Assembly: GCA_947458675.1 (NCBI GenBank)
Contig: CANHAW010000080.1
Coordinates: 1-8,114 of the forward strand
Length of the DNA stretch: 8,114 bases
Direction of reading: 5' to 3'
Source: Beijerinckiaceae bacterium
Lineage (GTDB): Bacteria > Pseudomonadota > Alphaproteobacteria > Rhizobiales > Beijerinckiaceae
The notes beneath the pieces were generated by a model, which saw only the letters and a program-made list of their open reading frames with translations, searched no databases and was not told the DNA's origin. Made by a program: the position numbers and the translations under genes. Below, in pieces: positions 1-5,850 of the stretch; the stretch's first letter is position 1, and each line of letters opens with the position of its first letter.

Positions 1-497
1 AAGCTGTGAGGGCAATCGGCGAACCAATTCATTCGCGAACGGCAGATCAAATATCTATGGCCAGGCTGCTTACTCTGTTGTTTGAGATCACCGCGATTTT
101 TGAGATGAAAACGCGAACCGAGCTCGTCATGCTGCAGAAGACAATGGTTGTTGTAGAGGGCGTTGGCCGCTCACTCGATCCAAAACTCGATCTTTGGTCC
201 ACTGCAGAGCCTGTCGTACGAAGCTGGATTGAGGAAAATCTTGGCCCCAAGGGCAAGATCGAGGATCTGGGCAGAAATCTCGTTACGATCGCTCGTTTTG
301 CAAACGATCTTCCCAATGTCTTGATACGCGGCGAGAGAATGATCGAAAAGCTCGAGAAGTTGAGCGCAAATGGGCTTGAGCTTTCTCCGAAAACGATCGA
401 AAAAATGGAGATGGCTGAAGCAAGATCAGCACGATCCGGTCATTATGCACTTTGGGCGATGGTGGTTCTTTTGGCGCTGGCGCTGTTCTGGCGCTGA
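1..497 (+). CDS. ubiB: UbiB-family kinase-like protein, C-terminal part (5' end outside window)
   Basis: The reading frame is already open at the left edge (first full codon at 3) and runs 164 residues to TGA at 495-497; the GTG at 6 is internal, not the start. The visible part matches the C-terminal third of UbiB, the atypical ABC1/ADCK-like kinase or ATPase needed for aerobic ubiquinone synthesis at the inner membrane. Recognisable stretches are AIGEPIHSRTADQISMARLL near the start, then KTRTELVMLQKTMVVVEGV and SLDPKLDLW. The kinase core motifs lie upstream, outside the window. The last 18 or so residues (HYALWAMVVLLALALFWR) form one hydrophobic segment, consistent with the C-terminal membrane anchor of the family. 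The stop is 14 nt before the coaBC start, so the two are probably co-transcribed. Identity is confident; a full-length check is impossible here. Confidence 0.93.
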   Translation, partial: AVRAIGEPIHSRTADQISMARLLTLLFEITAIFEMKTRTELVMLQKTMVVVEGVGRSLDPKLDLWSTAEPVVRSWIEENLGPKGKIEDLGRNLVTIARFANDLPNVLIRGERMIEKLEKLSANGLELSPKTIEKMEMAEARSARSGHYALWAMVVLLALALFWR

Positions 498-511
498 CGG
501 AGTTCAAGTCG

Positions 512-1732
512 ATGGAACAGGGTCTCACCCTCGAGGGAAAACGTATCCTGCTGATTATCGGCGGCGGTATAGCTGCTTATAAGTCGCTGGACTTGATCCG
601 ACGACTTCGTGAGCGAGGAGCGATTGTTCGGGCCGTCCTGACGGCTGCCGGAAAGCAATTCGTAACACCATTGTCCGTCGCCAGTCTGACAGGAAATCCC
701 GTTCATGAGGATTTGTTCTGTCTGACCGAAGAGATTGAAATGGGCCATATAGAATTGTCCCGCAGCGCTGATCTGCTCGTCGTCGCGCCTGCCACTGCTG
801 ATCTTCTTGCAAAAGCGGCGGCTGGAATAGCCAACGATCTGGCATCGACCATTCTTTTGGCAACCGACAAGCGGGTGCTCATGGCGCCAGCCATGAATGT
901 TAGAATGTGGCATCATCCGGCCACCGTTCGGAATGTAGCGCAATTGCGCGAAGACGGTCTTTTGTTTGTTGGTCCCTCAGACGGTGAAATGGCCTGTGGT
1001 GAATATGGCCCAGGGCGCATGTCGGAGCCGATGGAGATACTCACTTCCATTGCAGCGGCTCTTCAGCCTACCTCTCAGGTTCTGGCGGGGCGTCGCGTGA
1101 TTGTGACTTCCGGCCCAACGCATGAGCCAATCGATCCGGTACGATATATTGCGAATCGTTCTTCTGGACGGCAGGGTCACGCCATCGCGGCAGCTGCTGC
1201 ACAAGCCGGTGCGAATGTGACTTTGGTGACTGGGCCTGTTTCGATTCCAGATCCGGTGGGAGTTTCGGTCGTCAGGGTTGAAACCGCAAAAGAGATGCTC
1301 GCCGCGGTGAAAGCCAGCCTTCCAGCCGATATATTCATCGGCGCAGCGGCAGTTGCAGATTGGGGTATCGAAGATCCTGTTGCAGGAAAGATCAAGAAGG
1401 AGAGAGGTTCCGGGCCGCCAGTGCTGGCCTTGGTTGAGAACCCGGACATTCTCGCGGAAGTTTCTCGACCGGGTGAAGGTAGGCCGTCTCTGGTTGTAGG
1501 CTTTGCTGCGGAGACGGGTAATCTCATAGGGCACGCGCTGTCTAAGCTGCAGCGCAAAGGATGTGATTTGATCGTTGCGAATGATGTGGGTCCGGGAACG
1601 GGTGTCATGGGCGGATCCAAGAATACGGTGCATCTCATATCGAGTGACCAGCAAGAGGCATGGCCTCTGCTCGATAAGGGAGAGGTCGCGCGACGCCTCA
1701 TTCAGCGGTTCGCTGGAATGCTGGGAAAATGA
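512..1732 (+). CDS. coaBC: Bifunctional phosphopantothenoylcysteine decarboxylase / phosphopantothenate-cysteine ligase
   Basis: This 406-residue cytoplasmic enzyme makes 4'-phosphopantetheine for coenzyme A: the CoaB half joins 4'-phosphopantothenate to cysteine using CTP, and the CoaC half decarboxylates the product using FMN. CoaC (about 8-185) shows the nucleotide-binding start GGGIAAYKS, catalytic His79 in [11 protein letters not shown], the flavin motif PATADL, the PAMN substrate motif (126-129) and active-site Cys162 in [10 protein letters not shown]. CoaB (about 190-406) shows [26 protein letters not shown], the KIKK lysine motif (293-296), NPDIL and GFAAET. Length is normal for the fusion. 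ATG 512 is chosen because GGAG at 499-502 sits 9 nt upstream and the protein then starts just before the Rossmann strand; in-frame extension to 452 would run into ubiB. The next gene, dut, starts 7 nt after the stop, a common neighbour of coaBC. Confidence 0.97.
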   Translation: MEQGLTLEGKRILLIIGGGIAAYKSLDLIRRLRERGAIVRAVLTAAGKQFVTPLSVASLTGNPVHEDLFCLTEEIEMGHIELSRSADLLVVAPATADLLAKAAAGIANDLASTILLATDKRVLMAPAMNVRMWHHPATVRNVAQLREDGLLFVGPSDGEMACGEYGPGRMSEPMEILTSIAAALQPTSQVLAGRRVIVTSGPTHEPIDPVRYIANRSSGRQGHAIAAAAAQAGANVTLVTGPVSIPDPVGVSVVRVETAKEMLAAVKASLPADIFIGAAAVADWGIEDPVAGKIKKERGSGPPVLALVENPDILAEVSRPGEGRPSLVVGFAAETGNLIGHALSKLQRKGCDLIVANDVGPGTGVMGGSKNTVHLISSDQQEAWPLLDKGEVARRLIQRFAGMLGK

Positions 1733-1739
1733 GGACGAT

Positions 1740-2210
1740 ATGATCGACGTGCAAGTGACGCGGTTACCGCATGGCGCAGATTTACCGCTGCCCGAATATC
1801 AGACATCGGGCTCTGCGGGGCTCGATCTGGTCGCGGCATTGCCGGCTGGCACTCACCTCTTTTTAGAGCCTGGCAGCAGAGAACTCGTGCCAACGGGCCT
1901 GTCCATTCAGCTACCAGAAGGGTTTGAGGCCCAGATCAGACCACGTTCTGGCCTTGCCCTTCGCAATGGCGTGACGGTTCTGAACGCGCCTGGGACCATC
2001 GATTCTGATTACCGCGGTGAAATTTGCGTCATCCTTGTGAACTTTGGGCGCGAGGCGTTTAAAATTGGGCGTGGTGATCGTATTGCGCAAATGATCCTGT
2101 CGCCTGTCAGTCGCGCTCGGCTTGTGGAGGTTCAAGATCTTGAGCAGTCCCAGAGGGGGGCAGGCGGTTTTGGCTCGACAGGAATATCGACATCTGAACG
2201 GAGGACTTAA
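1740..2210 (+). CDS. dut: Deoxyuridine 5'-triphosphate nucleotidohydrolase (dUTPase)
   Basis: The 156-residue protein hydrolyses dUTP to dUMP and pyrophosphate, keeping uracil out of DNA and supplying dUMP for thymidylate synthesis. All five trimeric-dUTPase motifs are present in order: motif 1 SAGLDLVAA (25-33, Asp29), motif 2 RPRSGLA (67-73), motif 3 [10 protein letters not shown] (85-94) with catalytic Asp88 and uracil-stacking Tyr91, motif 4 GDRIAQMIL (112-120), and the glycine-rich C-terminal arm [10 protein letters not shown] (139-148) that closes over the triphosphate. Length is standard for the homotrimeric family. ATG 1740 follows GAGGA at 1731-1735 with a 4-nt spacer; this Shine-Dalgarno overlaps the coaBC stop, suggesting coupled translation. 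The TAA shares its last base with the ATG of the following regulator gene. Confidence 0.97.
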   Translation: MIDVQVTRLPHGADLPLPEYQTSGSAGLDLVAALPAGTHLFLEPGSRELVPTGLSIQLPEGFEAQIRPRSGLALRNGVTVLNAPGTIDSDYRGEICVILVNFGREAFKIGRGDRIAQMILSPVSRARLVEVQDLEQSQRGAGGFGSTGISTSERRT

Positions 2211-2662
2211 TGATCTTGCTGTCGCGTCGTAGTCAGCTTGCAATAGCAGCGGTCGTCGATATCGCCCTTCATGCTCGCCCAACCCCTGTCGCGGCAAAGG
2301 CTCTTGCGGGAAGACATAATTTGCCGCCGCGGCATTTGGAGACTTTGCTTCAGGCTCTAGTCAGAGTGGGCATCCTGAAGGGTGTTCGGGGCCCACGCGG
2401 CGGATATGAGCTTGCGCGTGAGCGTCGTCGTATTACGGCTGGCGAGATCGTTCGAGCCGCTATGGTGGATGATCTTGAGGACGGGGTCGCACCACTTCCA
2501 GAGTCGAAATTGGTGGAGTTTGTCGTCCAACCTTTGGTGGAACGTGCGGGGGAGAAGTTTCTCGCCGACCTCGACGCTTTGACCGTCGATGACCTTTGCC
2601 GTCAAGCGGCTGAAAAATCCATTTTTGACGAGACTTCCGCTCGAGCTGATTTCACAATTTGA
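2210..2662 (+). CDS. Rrf2-family winged-helix transcriptional regulator (no Fe-S cysteine triad)
   Basis: This 150-residue protein is a probable cytoplasmic DNA-binding dimer of the Rrf2 family. The N-terminal winged helix (about 1-72) carries the family pattern: VAAKALAGRHNLPPRHLETL for the recognition-helix region, then GILKGVRGPRGGYELA for the wing. The middle region is helical (about 76-135) and could form the dimerisation helix. The only cysteine is Cys130 in DDLCRQ; the three clustered cysteines that hold the cluster in IscR, RirA and NsrR near residues 90-110 are absent, so a classical Fe-S sensor is unlikely. The ATG overlaps the dut TAA by one base and follows GGAGGA (2200-2205) with a 4-nt spacer, so it is translated with the dut operon. 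cysK lies 66 nt downstream with inverted repeats in between. By analogy with CymR, control of cysteine synthesis is a reasonable guess, not shown. Confidence 0.88.
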   Translation: MILLSRRSQLAIAAVVDIALHARPTPVAAKALAGRHNLPPRHLETLLQALVRVGILKGVRGPRGGYELARERRRITAGEIVRAAMVDDLEDGVAPLPESKLVEFVVQPLVERAGEKFLADLDALTVDDLCRQAAEKSIFDETSARADFTI

Positions 2663-2673
2663 GGATGGCTTTC

Positions 2674-2702
2674 TTGCCGTTTGCCGTCAAAATTCGTACC
2701 AT
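2674..2702 (+). promoter_or_regulatory. Candidate sigma-70-type promoter for cysK
   Basis: TTGCCG (2674-2679) and TACCAT (2697-2702) are separated by 17 nt and each matches the housekeeping consensus at four of six positions. Transcription would begin near 2709, about 20 nt before the cysK ATG. The -35 hexamer is part of a tandem 7-bp repeat, TTGCCGTTTGCCGT (2674-2687). No terminator is visible between the Rrf2 gene and cysK, so read-through from upstream also remains possible. The call rests on spacing and weak matches only. Confidence 0.4.
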
Positions 2703-2719
2703 GGTTTTTGACGAAAAAC
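2685..2719. repeat. Nested inverted repeats over the cysK promoter; candidate Rrf2-family operator
   Basis: CGTCAAAA (2685-2692) and TTTTGACG (2706-2713) form a perfect 8-bp inverted repeat with a 13-nt spacer that covers the candidate -10 box and start point. The right arm is also shared by a second perfect repeat, GTTTTT-GACG-AAAAAC (2704-2719), which ends directly against the cysK Shine-Dalgarno sequence. The spacer contains the 8-bp palindrome ACCATGGT (2698-2705). Such dyads around a promoter suit a dimeric repressor, and the nearest candidate is the Rrf2 protein encoded just upstream. Alternatively the GACG hairpin could act in the mRNA. No Rrf2 consensus was matched. Confidence 0.45.
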
Positions 2720-2728
2720 GGAGCGAAC

Positions 2729-3697
2729 ATGAGCCAGGATCATTCACGCTCGGCAGGCCGCGGTCGTATTTATGAATCCATAACAGCGACTATTGGCGAT
2801 ACTCCGCTCGTGCGTTTGAAGCGTTTGGCATCAGAGCGCGGCGTCCGAGCCAATTTGCTCGCAAAGCTCGAGTTTTTTAATCCGATCGCCAGCGTGAAGG
2901 ATCGTATTGGCGTCGCCATGGTCGATGCGCTTGAAGCTTCGGGCCGAATTTTTCCAGGCAAGACAATTTTGGTGGAGCCGACCTCAGGCAACACTGGGAT
3001 CGCGCTGGCCTTCGTTGCGGCATCGCGCGGATATAAGCTCATTCTTGTCATGCCCGAAAGCATGTCGATTGAACGCCGGAAAATGTTGGCTCTTTTGGGC
3101 GCAGAGCTGGTTCTCACGCCAGCCGCCCAGGGAATGAAGGGCGCCATAGCAAAGGCAAACGAAATCGTTGCCTCAACTCCTGAGGCGATCATTCCGCAAC
3201 AATTCGAAAATCCAGCCAATCCCGAAATTCATCGCAGGACCACCGCCGAAGAGATCTGGAATGACACCCAGGGCACGGTCGATGTCTTTGTGTCAGGTGT
3301 GGGCACTGGTGGCACAATCACGGGCGTCGGACAGATATTGAAGGCACGGAAGCCGGACGTTCGAGTTATTGCCGTTGAGCCCGAGGATTCTCCGATTTTG
3401 TCCGGCGGTCAGCCTGGCCCGCACAAAATTCAAGGGATTGGTGCAGGCTTTGTTCCCGCTGTTTTGGATCGCAATGTCATCGATGAAGTGGTGACGGTTG
3501 GAAATCAAACCGCATTCGATACGGCGCGCTTGCTTGCCAGACTTGAAGGCATTCCCGCCGGCATATCTTCCGGCGCTGCTGTTGCGGCCGCCATCGAGGT
3601 GGGGATGCGTGCCGATATGGCTGGCAAGAATATAGTGATCATCATCCCCTCCTTTGCCGAGCGCTATCTGTCCACGGCCCTGTTTGAAGGGTTGTGA
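2729..3697 (+). CDS. cysK: Cysteine synthase A (O-acetylserine sulfhydrylase)
   Basis: The 322-residue PLP enzyme condenses O-acetylserine with sulfide to give cysteine and acetate in the cytoplasm. Schiff-base Lys57 sits in [10 protein letters not shown], followed by the substrate loop [13 protein letters not shown] and, later, the phosphate-binding loop [22 protein letters not shown] is the usual lid-proximal motif of the family, and the C-terminus [16 protein letters not shown] is the CysK type. Length is normal. ATG 2729 is preferred because GGAG (2720-2723) lies 5 nt upstream and the family's N-terminal region starts soon after; a TTG at 2681 would add 16 residues and overlap the promoter repeats. 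The Rrf2 regulator immediately upstream suggests local control. No serine acetyltransferase gene (cysE) is in the window. A cystathionine beta-synthase role is unlikely because the protein has no regulatory domain. Confidence 0.95.
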   Translation: MSQDHSRSAGRGRIYESITATIGDTPLVRLKRLASERGVRANLLAKLEFFNPIASVKDRIGVAMVDALEASGRIFPGKTILVEPTSGNTGIALAFVAASRGYKLILVMPESMSIERRKMLALLGAELVLTPAAQGMKGAIAKANEIVASTPEAIIPQQFENPANPEIHRRTTAEEIWNDTQGTVDVFVSGVGTGGTITGVGQILKARKPDVRVIAVEPEDSPILSGGQPGPHKIQGIGAGFVPAVLDRNVIDEVVTVGNQTAFDTARLLARLEGIPAGISSGAAVAAAIEVGMRADMAGKNIVIIIPSFAERYLSTALFEGL

Positions 3698-3782
3698 GGC
3701 TTTAGGTGGCTGTGGTGCTCTTCCCAAACATTCTTGGTCACATTAGCCATCAAGGCTCAGCCCCGAACTTTGGGAGAATGAG

Positions 3783-4574
3783 ATGAGCTTCGAGACAATT
3801 CTGATAGAGCGTCACGAGGCTGTGCAGCTCGTGCGTCTCAATCGGCCAGAAGCCCTAAATGCCCTTAGTATTCAACTCGTTGCTGAGTTAAACGAAGCCT
3901 TGGATCGGGCTGAAGACGACCCCTCTATTCGCTGCATTATCCTGACTGGGTCGGAGCGCGCCTTCGCCGCCGGCGCCGATATCAAGGAAATGGTTGATCA
4001 GAGCTATCTCGATGCCTATCTCGGCGATTTTGTATCGAAATGGGAGCGGGTTGCGGCAATGCGCAAGCCGGTGATCGCTGCAGTGGCCGGTTTTGCGCTG
4101 GGCGGGGGCTGTGAGCTCGCCATGATGTGCGACTTTATTCTCGCCGCAGAGAATGCCAAATTTGGCCAGCCGGAGATCAAAATAGGTGTTTTGCCGGGCG
4201 CCGGTGGCAGCCAGCGCCTGACACGCTTGGTAGGCAAGTCTAAAGCTATGGAAATGTGCCTGACTGGCAGGCTCATGGATGCTGCCGAGGCAGAGAGATC
4301 GGGTCTTGTTTCGCGGGTGGTTCCGACGCCGGATTTGATCGCCGAAGCCCTCAAGGTGGCCCATACTATCGCGAATATGTCGCTTCCGGCCGTTATGATG
4401 GCCAAAGAAGCGGTTAACAGCGCCTATGAGACGACTTTGCGCGAGGGCATTCGTTTTGAGCGCCGTCTTTTTTACGCGACCTTTTCGACAGCCGCCCAAA
4501 AAGAGGGGATGAATGCCTTCCTCGAGAAGCGGCCACCCGATTTTTTGGGCTGTTCCCCCCACCCTAAAAAATGA
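3783..4574 (+). CDS. Enoyl-CoA hydratase (crotonase superfamily)
   Basis: This 263-residue crotonase-fold protein probably hydrates trans-2-enoyl-CoA to 3-hydroxyacyl-CoA, as in short-chain beta-oxidation. The acyl-CoA site motif [11 protein letters not shown] (60-70) supplies part of the oxyanion hole with the [13 protein letters not shown] segment (103-115). Both catalytic glutamates of true hydratases are present: Glu111 in GGGCEL and Glu131 in [15 protein letters not shown]. This favours hydratase over isomerase or hydrolase members, although substrate range cannot be read from sequence. The ATG follows GGGAG (3772-3776) with a 6-nt spacer. The last dozen residues ([11 protein letters not shown]) are encoded by a T6, C6 and A6 homopolymer-rich stretch and look less conserved than the usual end after EKRPP. 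The gene lies between cysK and rpsT; the enoyl-CoA hydratase-rpsT-dnaA arrangement is common in Hyphomicrobiales and probably positional rather than functional. Confidence 0.92.
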   Translation: MSFETILIERHEAVQLVRLNRPEALNALSIQLVAELNEALDRAEDDPSIRCIILTGSERAFAAGADIKEMVDQSYLDAYLGDFVSKWERVAAMRKPVIAAVAGFALGGGCELAMMCDFILAAENAKFGQPEIKIGVLPGAGGSQRLTRLVGKSKAMEMCLTGRLMDAAEAERSGLVSRVVPTPDLIAEALKVAHTIANMSLPAVMMAKEAVNSAYETTLREGIRFERRLFYATFSTAAQKEGMNAFLEKRPPDFLGCSPHPKK

Positions 4575-4588
4575 ATCGTCCCAGTCCA

Positions 4589-4618
4589 TTGACGCCTGCT
4601 GGATTTCCCGTTTATAAG
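4589..4618 (+). promoter_or_regulatory. Near-consensus promoter for rpsT
   Basis: TTGACG (4589-4594) and TATAAG (4613-4618) are 18 nt apart, each five of six matches to the housekeeping consensus. Initiation near 4625 would give a leader of about 70 nt before the rpsT ATG. It is the strongest promoter visible in the window, as expected for a ribosomal protein gene, and it begins just downstream of the enoyl-CoA hydratase stop. Confidence 0.7.
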
Positions 4619-4634
4619 CCCCTCTCTTCCGCAG

Positions 4635-4675
4635 ATTGGCGGTAAAAGTTTATTGGCGTCTCGAAAGAGACCGCC
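4635..4675 (+). promoter_or_regulatory. Structured rpsT mRNA leader with GAAA-capped hairpin
   Basis: GGCGTCTC (4655-4662) pairs with GAGACCGCC (4667-4675) around a GAAA tetraloop (4663-4666), giving eight base pairs and one bulged C. The hairpin ends 8 nt before the rpsT Shine-Dalgarno sequence (GAGGA, 4684-4688). The left arm starts with ATTGGCG, a repeat of ATTGGCG at 4635-4641. The first copy runs into GGCGGT (4638-4643), which is a perfect 6-bp complement of ACCGCC (4670-4675), so two exclusive foldings are possible. Autogenous control by S20 is known in Escherichia coli; its use here is inferred. Confidence 0.5.
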
Positions 4676-4694
4676 CGTTCCTCGAGGAATAATT

Positions 4695-4961
4695 ATGGCG
4701 AATACCTCCTCGGCCAAGAAGGCCGTCCGAAAGATAGAGCGCCGCACGGCCGTCAATCGCGCTCGTCGCAGCCAGATGCGCACCTACGTCCGCAAAGTCG
4801 AGGAAGCTATCGCCTCTGGTGATGCAACGGCGGCAACCGCCGCTCTTGCGGATGCCGAACCGCTCATGATGCGCGCATCCCAAAAAGGGATCCTGCACAA
4901 GAATACCGCGTCGCGTAAGATTTCTCGTCTCACGACGAGAGTGAAGGCGCTGGCAAAGTAA
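4695..4961 (+). CDS. rpsT: 30S ribosomal protein S20
   Basis: The 88-residue, strongly basic protein binds 16S rRNA during 30S assembly. It opens with the family signature [18 protein letters not shown], continues [18 protein letters not shown], and ends with [19 protein letters not shown], all typical of bacterial S20. Length is usual for the family. ATG 4695 follows GAGGA (4684-4688) with a 6-nt spacer; an in-frame upstream start at 4653 would overlap the leader hairpin and break the conserved MANT start. The gene has its own promoter and terminator, so it is probably monocistronic despite lying in line with its neighbours. S20 next to dnaA is a common alphaproteobacterial arrangement. Confidence 0.98.
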   Translation: MANTSSAKKAVRKIERRTAVNRARRSQMRTYVRKVEEAIASGDATAATAALADAEPLMMRASQKGILHKNTASRKISRLTTRVKALAK

Positions 4962-4985
4962 AGCTTGAGCTGTCTTAAATTGATG

Positions 4986-5018
4986 AAAGGCCCGATTTTA
5001 TCGGGCCTTTTTTTATTT
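4986..5018 (+). terminator. Intrinsic terminator of rpsT
   Basis: AAAGGCCCGAT (4986-4996) and ATCGGGCCTTT (5000-5010) make a perfect 11-bp stem with a TTT loop, followed by a T-rich tail (seven T from 5008 to 5014, then ATTT). It lies 24 nt after the rpsT stop and is a textbook Rho-independent terminator. Confidence 0.93.
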
Positions 5019-5407
5019 CAAGCCATTCTTTGCGAGTGAGCCACACTTTGTCAGATTTATGACTCTGGCCAAAGCGAGCACAGGCGAACACTATTAGATT
5101 CAGCAACTTGGGAGCTAAGCGTCGAAGAGCGCTAGAATCGTACCTCTTGACAATTCGTTAACAATCGACATCGCCCTTTGTGCGACTTCGTTTGAGCGTT
5201 CCGCCGCATCTCGTTGCAGTCAGTCGTAGTCCACCGGAATCAGACGGTTATCAACGTCAATCTGGAATCTTGCGGGCCTTTCAACAGACCGATGATCCCG
5301 CTTGTTACGAGATGCGACTGCAGATTGTTGCGGACACGTTTGGGCCTGTGTAAGCATTTTGCATCAAGAAGCGTTCCCCGCAGATTGAAAGGCCAACGAA
5401 ACAAAGT

Positions 5408-5438
5408 GCTTCTGTCTCATTGCCTAGGAGACACAAGC
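5408..5438. repeat. Imperfect 11-bp inverted repeat in the dnaA upstream region
   Basis: GCTTCTGTCTC (5408-5418) is complementary to GAGACACAAGC (5428-5438) at 10 of 11 positions, with a 9-nt spacer (ATTGCCTAG). It could be a protein-binding dyad or an RNA hairpin. No T-tract follows it on the + strand, so it is not an intrinsic terminator in the dnaA direction. Confidence 0.5.
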
Positions 5439-5476
5439 TACACGGGAGAACAAAATGCAGGGAACGTTTCTAGCAG

Positions 5477-5491
5477 CGCGCTAACAGCGCG
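5477..5491. repeat. Short GC-rich hairpin with embedded CAGCGCG direct repeat
   Basis: CGCGCT (5477-5482) and AGCGCG (5486-5491) are perfectly complementary across the three-base loop AAC. The same bases form a direct repeat of CAGCGCG (5474-5480 and 5485-5491). It sits about 20 nt upstream of an AT-rich block with TATAAA (5509-5514), where a regulator or promoter element could be placed. No function is recognised. Confidence 0.4.
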
Positions 5492-5560
5492 TGGAATAAG
5501 CGGCAGCTTATAAAATTTTGAAAATGGCACTGTGGCCGCTTGGCCGCAGAAGGGGGCATC

Positions 5561-5749
5561 ATGACTTTCACGCTTACTACGGAAATTATGACCAGACCGG
5601 AGCGCTCGTGTGGCAAGCCGATCAGTGTTCGTGAGATCCCAGGCGTTGAAAGTACATTTTCTTTCGAAAACGAATTGTCCGTTTGGCGGAATTCATTTTC
5701 CGGGAGTTGTCACTTGAGTTTGGGTGGGGCGCGTACGGCTTCGGCCTAG
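5561..5749 (+). CDS. Possible small protein, unrecognised (62 aa)
   Basis: ATG 5561 follows AGGGGG (5551-5556) with a 4-nt spacer, one of the better Shine-Dalgarno sequences in the window, and opens a 62-residue frame ending at TAG 5747-5749. The product starts MTFTLTTEIMTRPERSCGKP, has two cysteines, and shows no membrane segment, signal peptide or known motif. Its serine- and arginine-rich composition and lack of strong third-position GC bias argue against an ordinary conserved gene. The stop lies about 100 nt before dnaA, so it could be a leader peptide, a genuine small protein, or chance. No function is proposed. Confidence 0.25.
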   Translation: MTFTLTTEIMTRPERSCGKPISVREIPGVESTFSFENELSVWRNSFSGSCHLSLGGARTASA

Positions 5750-5768
5750 CCTTGGACGCATGAGTCTG

Positions 5769-5793
5769 CTGGCCGTTCAATCCAAACGGTCAG
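5769..5793 (+). promoter_or_regulatory. Hairpin in the dnaA leader
   Basis: CTGGCCGTT (5769-5777) pairs with AACGGTCAG (5785-5793) around a 7-nt loop, nine pairs including one G-U. A second, imperfect GC-rich fold follows: CCGACGGG (5807-5814) against CCCCTCGG (5817-5824), interrupted by a C-C mismatch. Both lie within about 80 nt of the dnaA ATG, whose Shine-Dalgarno sequence is weak, so the leader may influence translation. Base pairing is seen; a regulatory role is inferred. Confidence 0.4.
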
Positions 5794-5850
5794 CGTCGCC
5801 CATTCACCGACGGGTTCCCCTCGGAAACTCCTGCCTGAGAAGATCGCCAG

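Larger units (their letters stand above)
5019..5850. other. Long intergenic region upstream of dnaA
   Basis: About 830 nt lie between the rpsT terminator and dnaA. I see no RNA gene (no SRP RNA, tmRNA or tRNA signatures), no mobile element and no homology-bearing ORF. It contains five GANTC sites close together (5061-5065, 5097-5101, 5135-5139, 5237-5241, 5265-5269) and a sixth at 5762-5766. It also has an exact TTGACA at 5147-5152 without a good -10, an AT-rich block with TATAAA at 5509-5514 without a good -35, several inverted repeats, and one small ORF. The only DnaA-box-like word I find is TTATCAACG at 5248-5256 (seven of nine to TTATCCACA). It is most likely the dnaA control region and untranslated leader; an origin is not supported. 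Confidence 0.6.

Noticed and set aside
452..511. Upstream in-frame start for coaBC at 452
   Set aside because: It would overlap the end of ubiB by 46 nt and add a 20-residue stretch not typical of the family; ATG 512 has GGAG at proper distance.
443..1701. Long minus-strand frames opposite coaBC
   Set aside because: They mirror a clearly coding gene with conserved motifs, and their products show no family resemblance or ribosome sites.
1575..1739. Longer dut start at 1575
   Set aside because: The extension lies inside coaBC in another frame; ATG 1740 has GAGGA 4 nt upstream and gives the normal dUTPase length.
2681..2728. TTG start for cysK at 2681
   Set aside because: It lacks a Shine-Dalgarno, overlaps the promoter-like repeats and adds residues not seen in CysK; ATG 2729 is better placed.
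3698..3782. Possible promoter or terminator between cysK and the enoyl-CoA hydratase gene
   Set aside because: TTGGTC at 3734-3739 has no acceptable -10 partner, and only 4-bp dyads were seen; nothing convincing.
4538..4573. Hairpin-like TTTTTTGGG...CCCTAAAAAA at the end of the enoyl-CoA hydratase gene as a terminator
   Set aside because: The stem is mostly A-T with a bulge, overlaps the coding end, and is not followed by a T-tract on either strand.
5214..5513. Open frame of 99 codons on the + strand starting with TTG
   Set aside because: No Shine-Dalgarno sequence before the TTG, low-complexity arginine/serine/cysteine-rich product with no family resemblance, and the frame spans clear inverted repeats; most likely chance.
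5019..5850. Chromosome origin (oriC) beside dnaA
   Set aside because: Only one weak DnaA-box-like word (TTATCAACG, 5248-5256) was found on either strand, without a clustered array or an AT-rich unwinding element beside it. In many alphaproteobacteria the origin is not next to dnaA.
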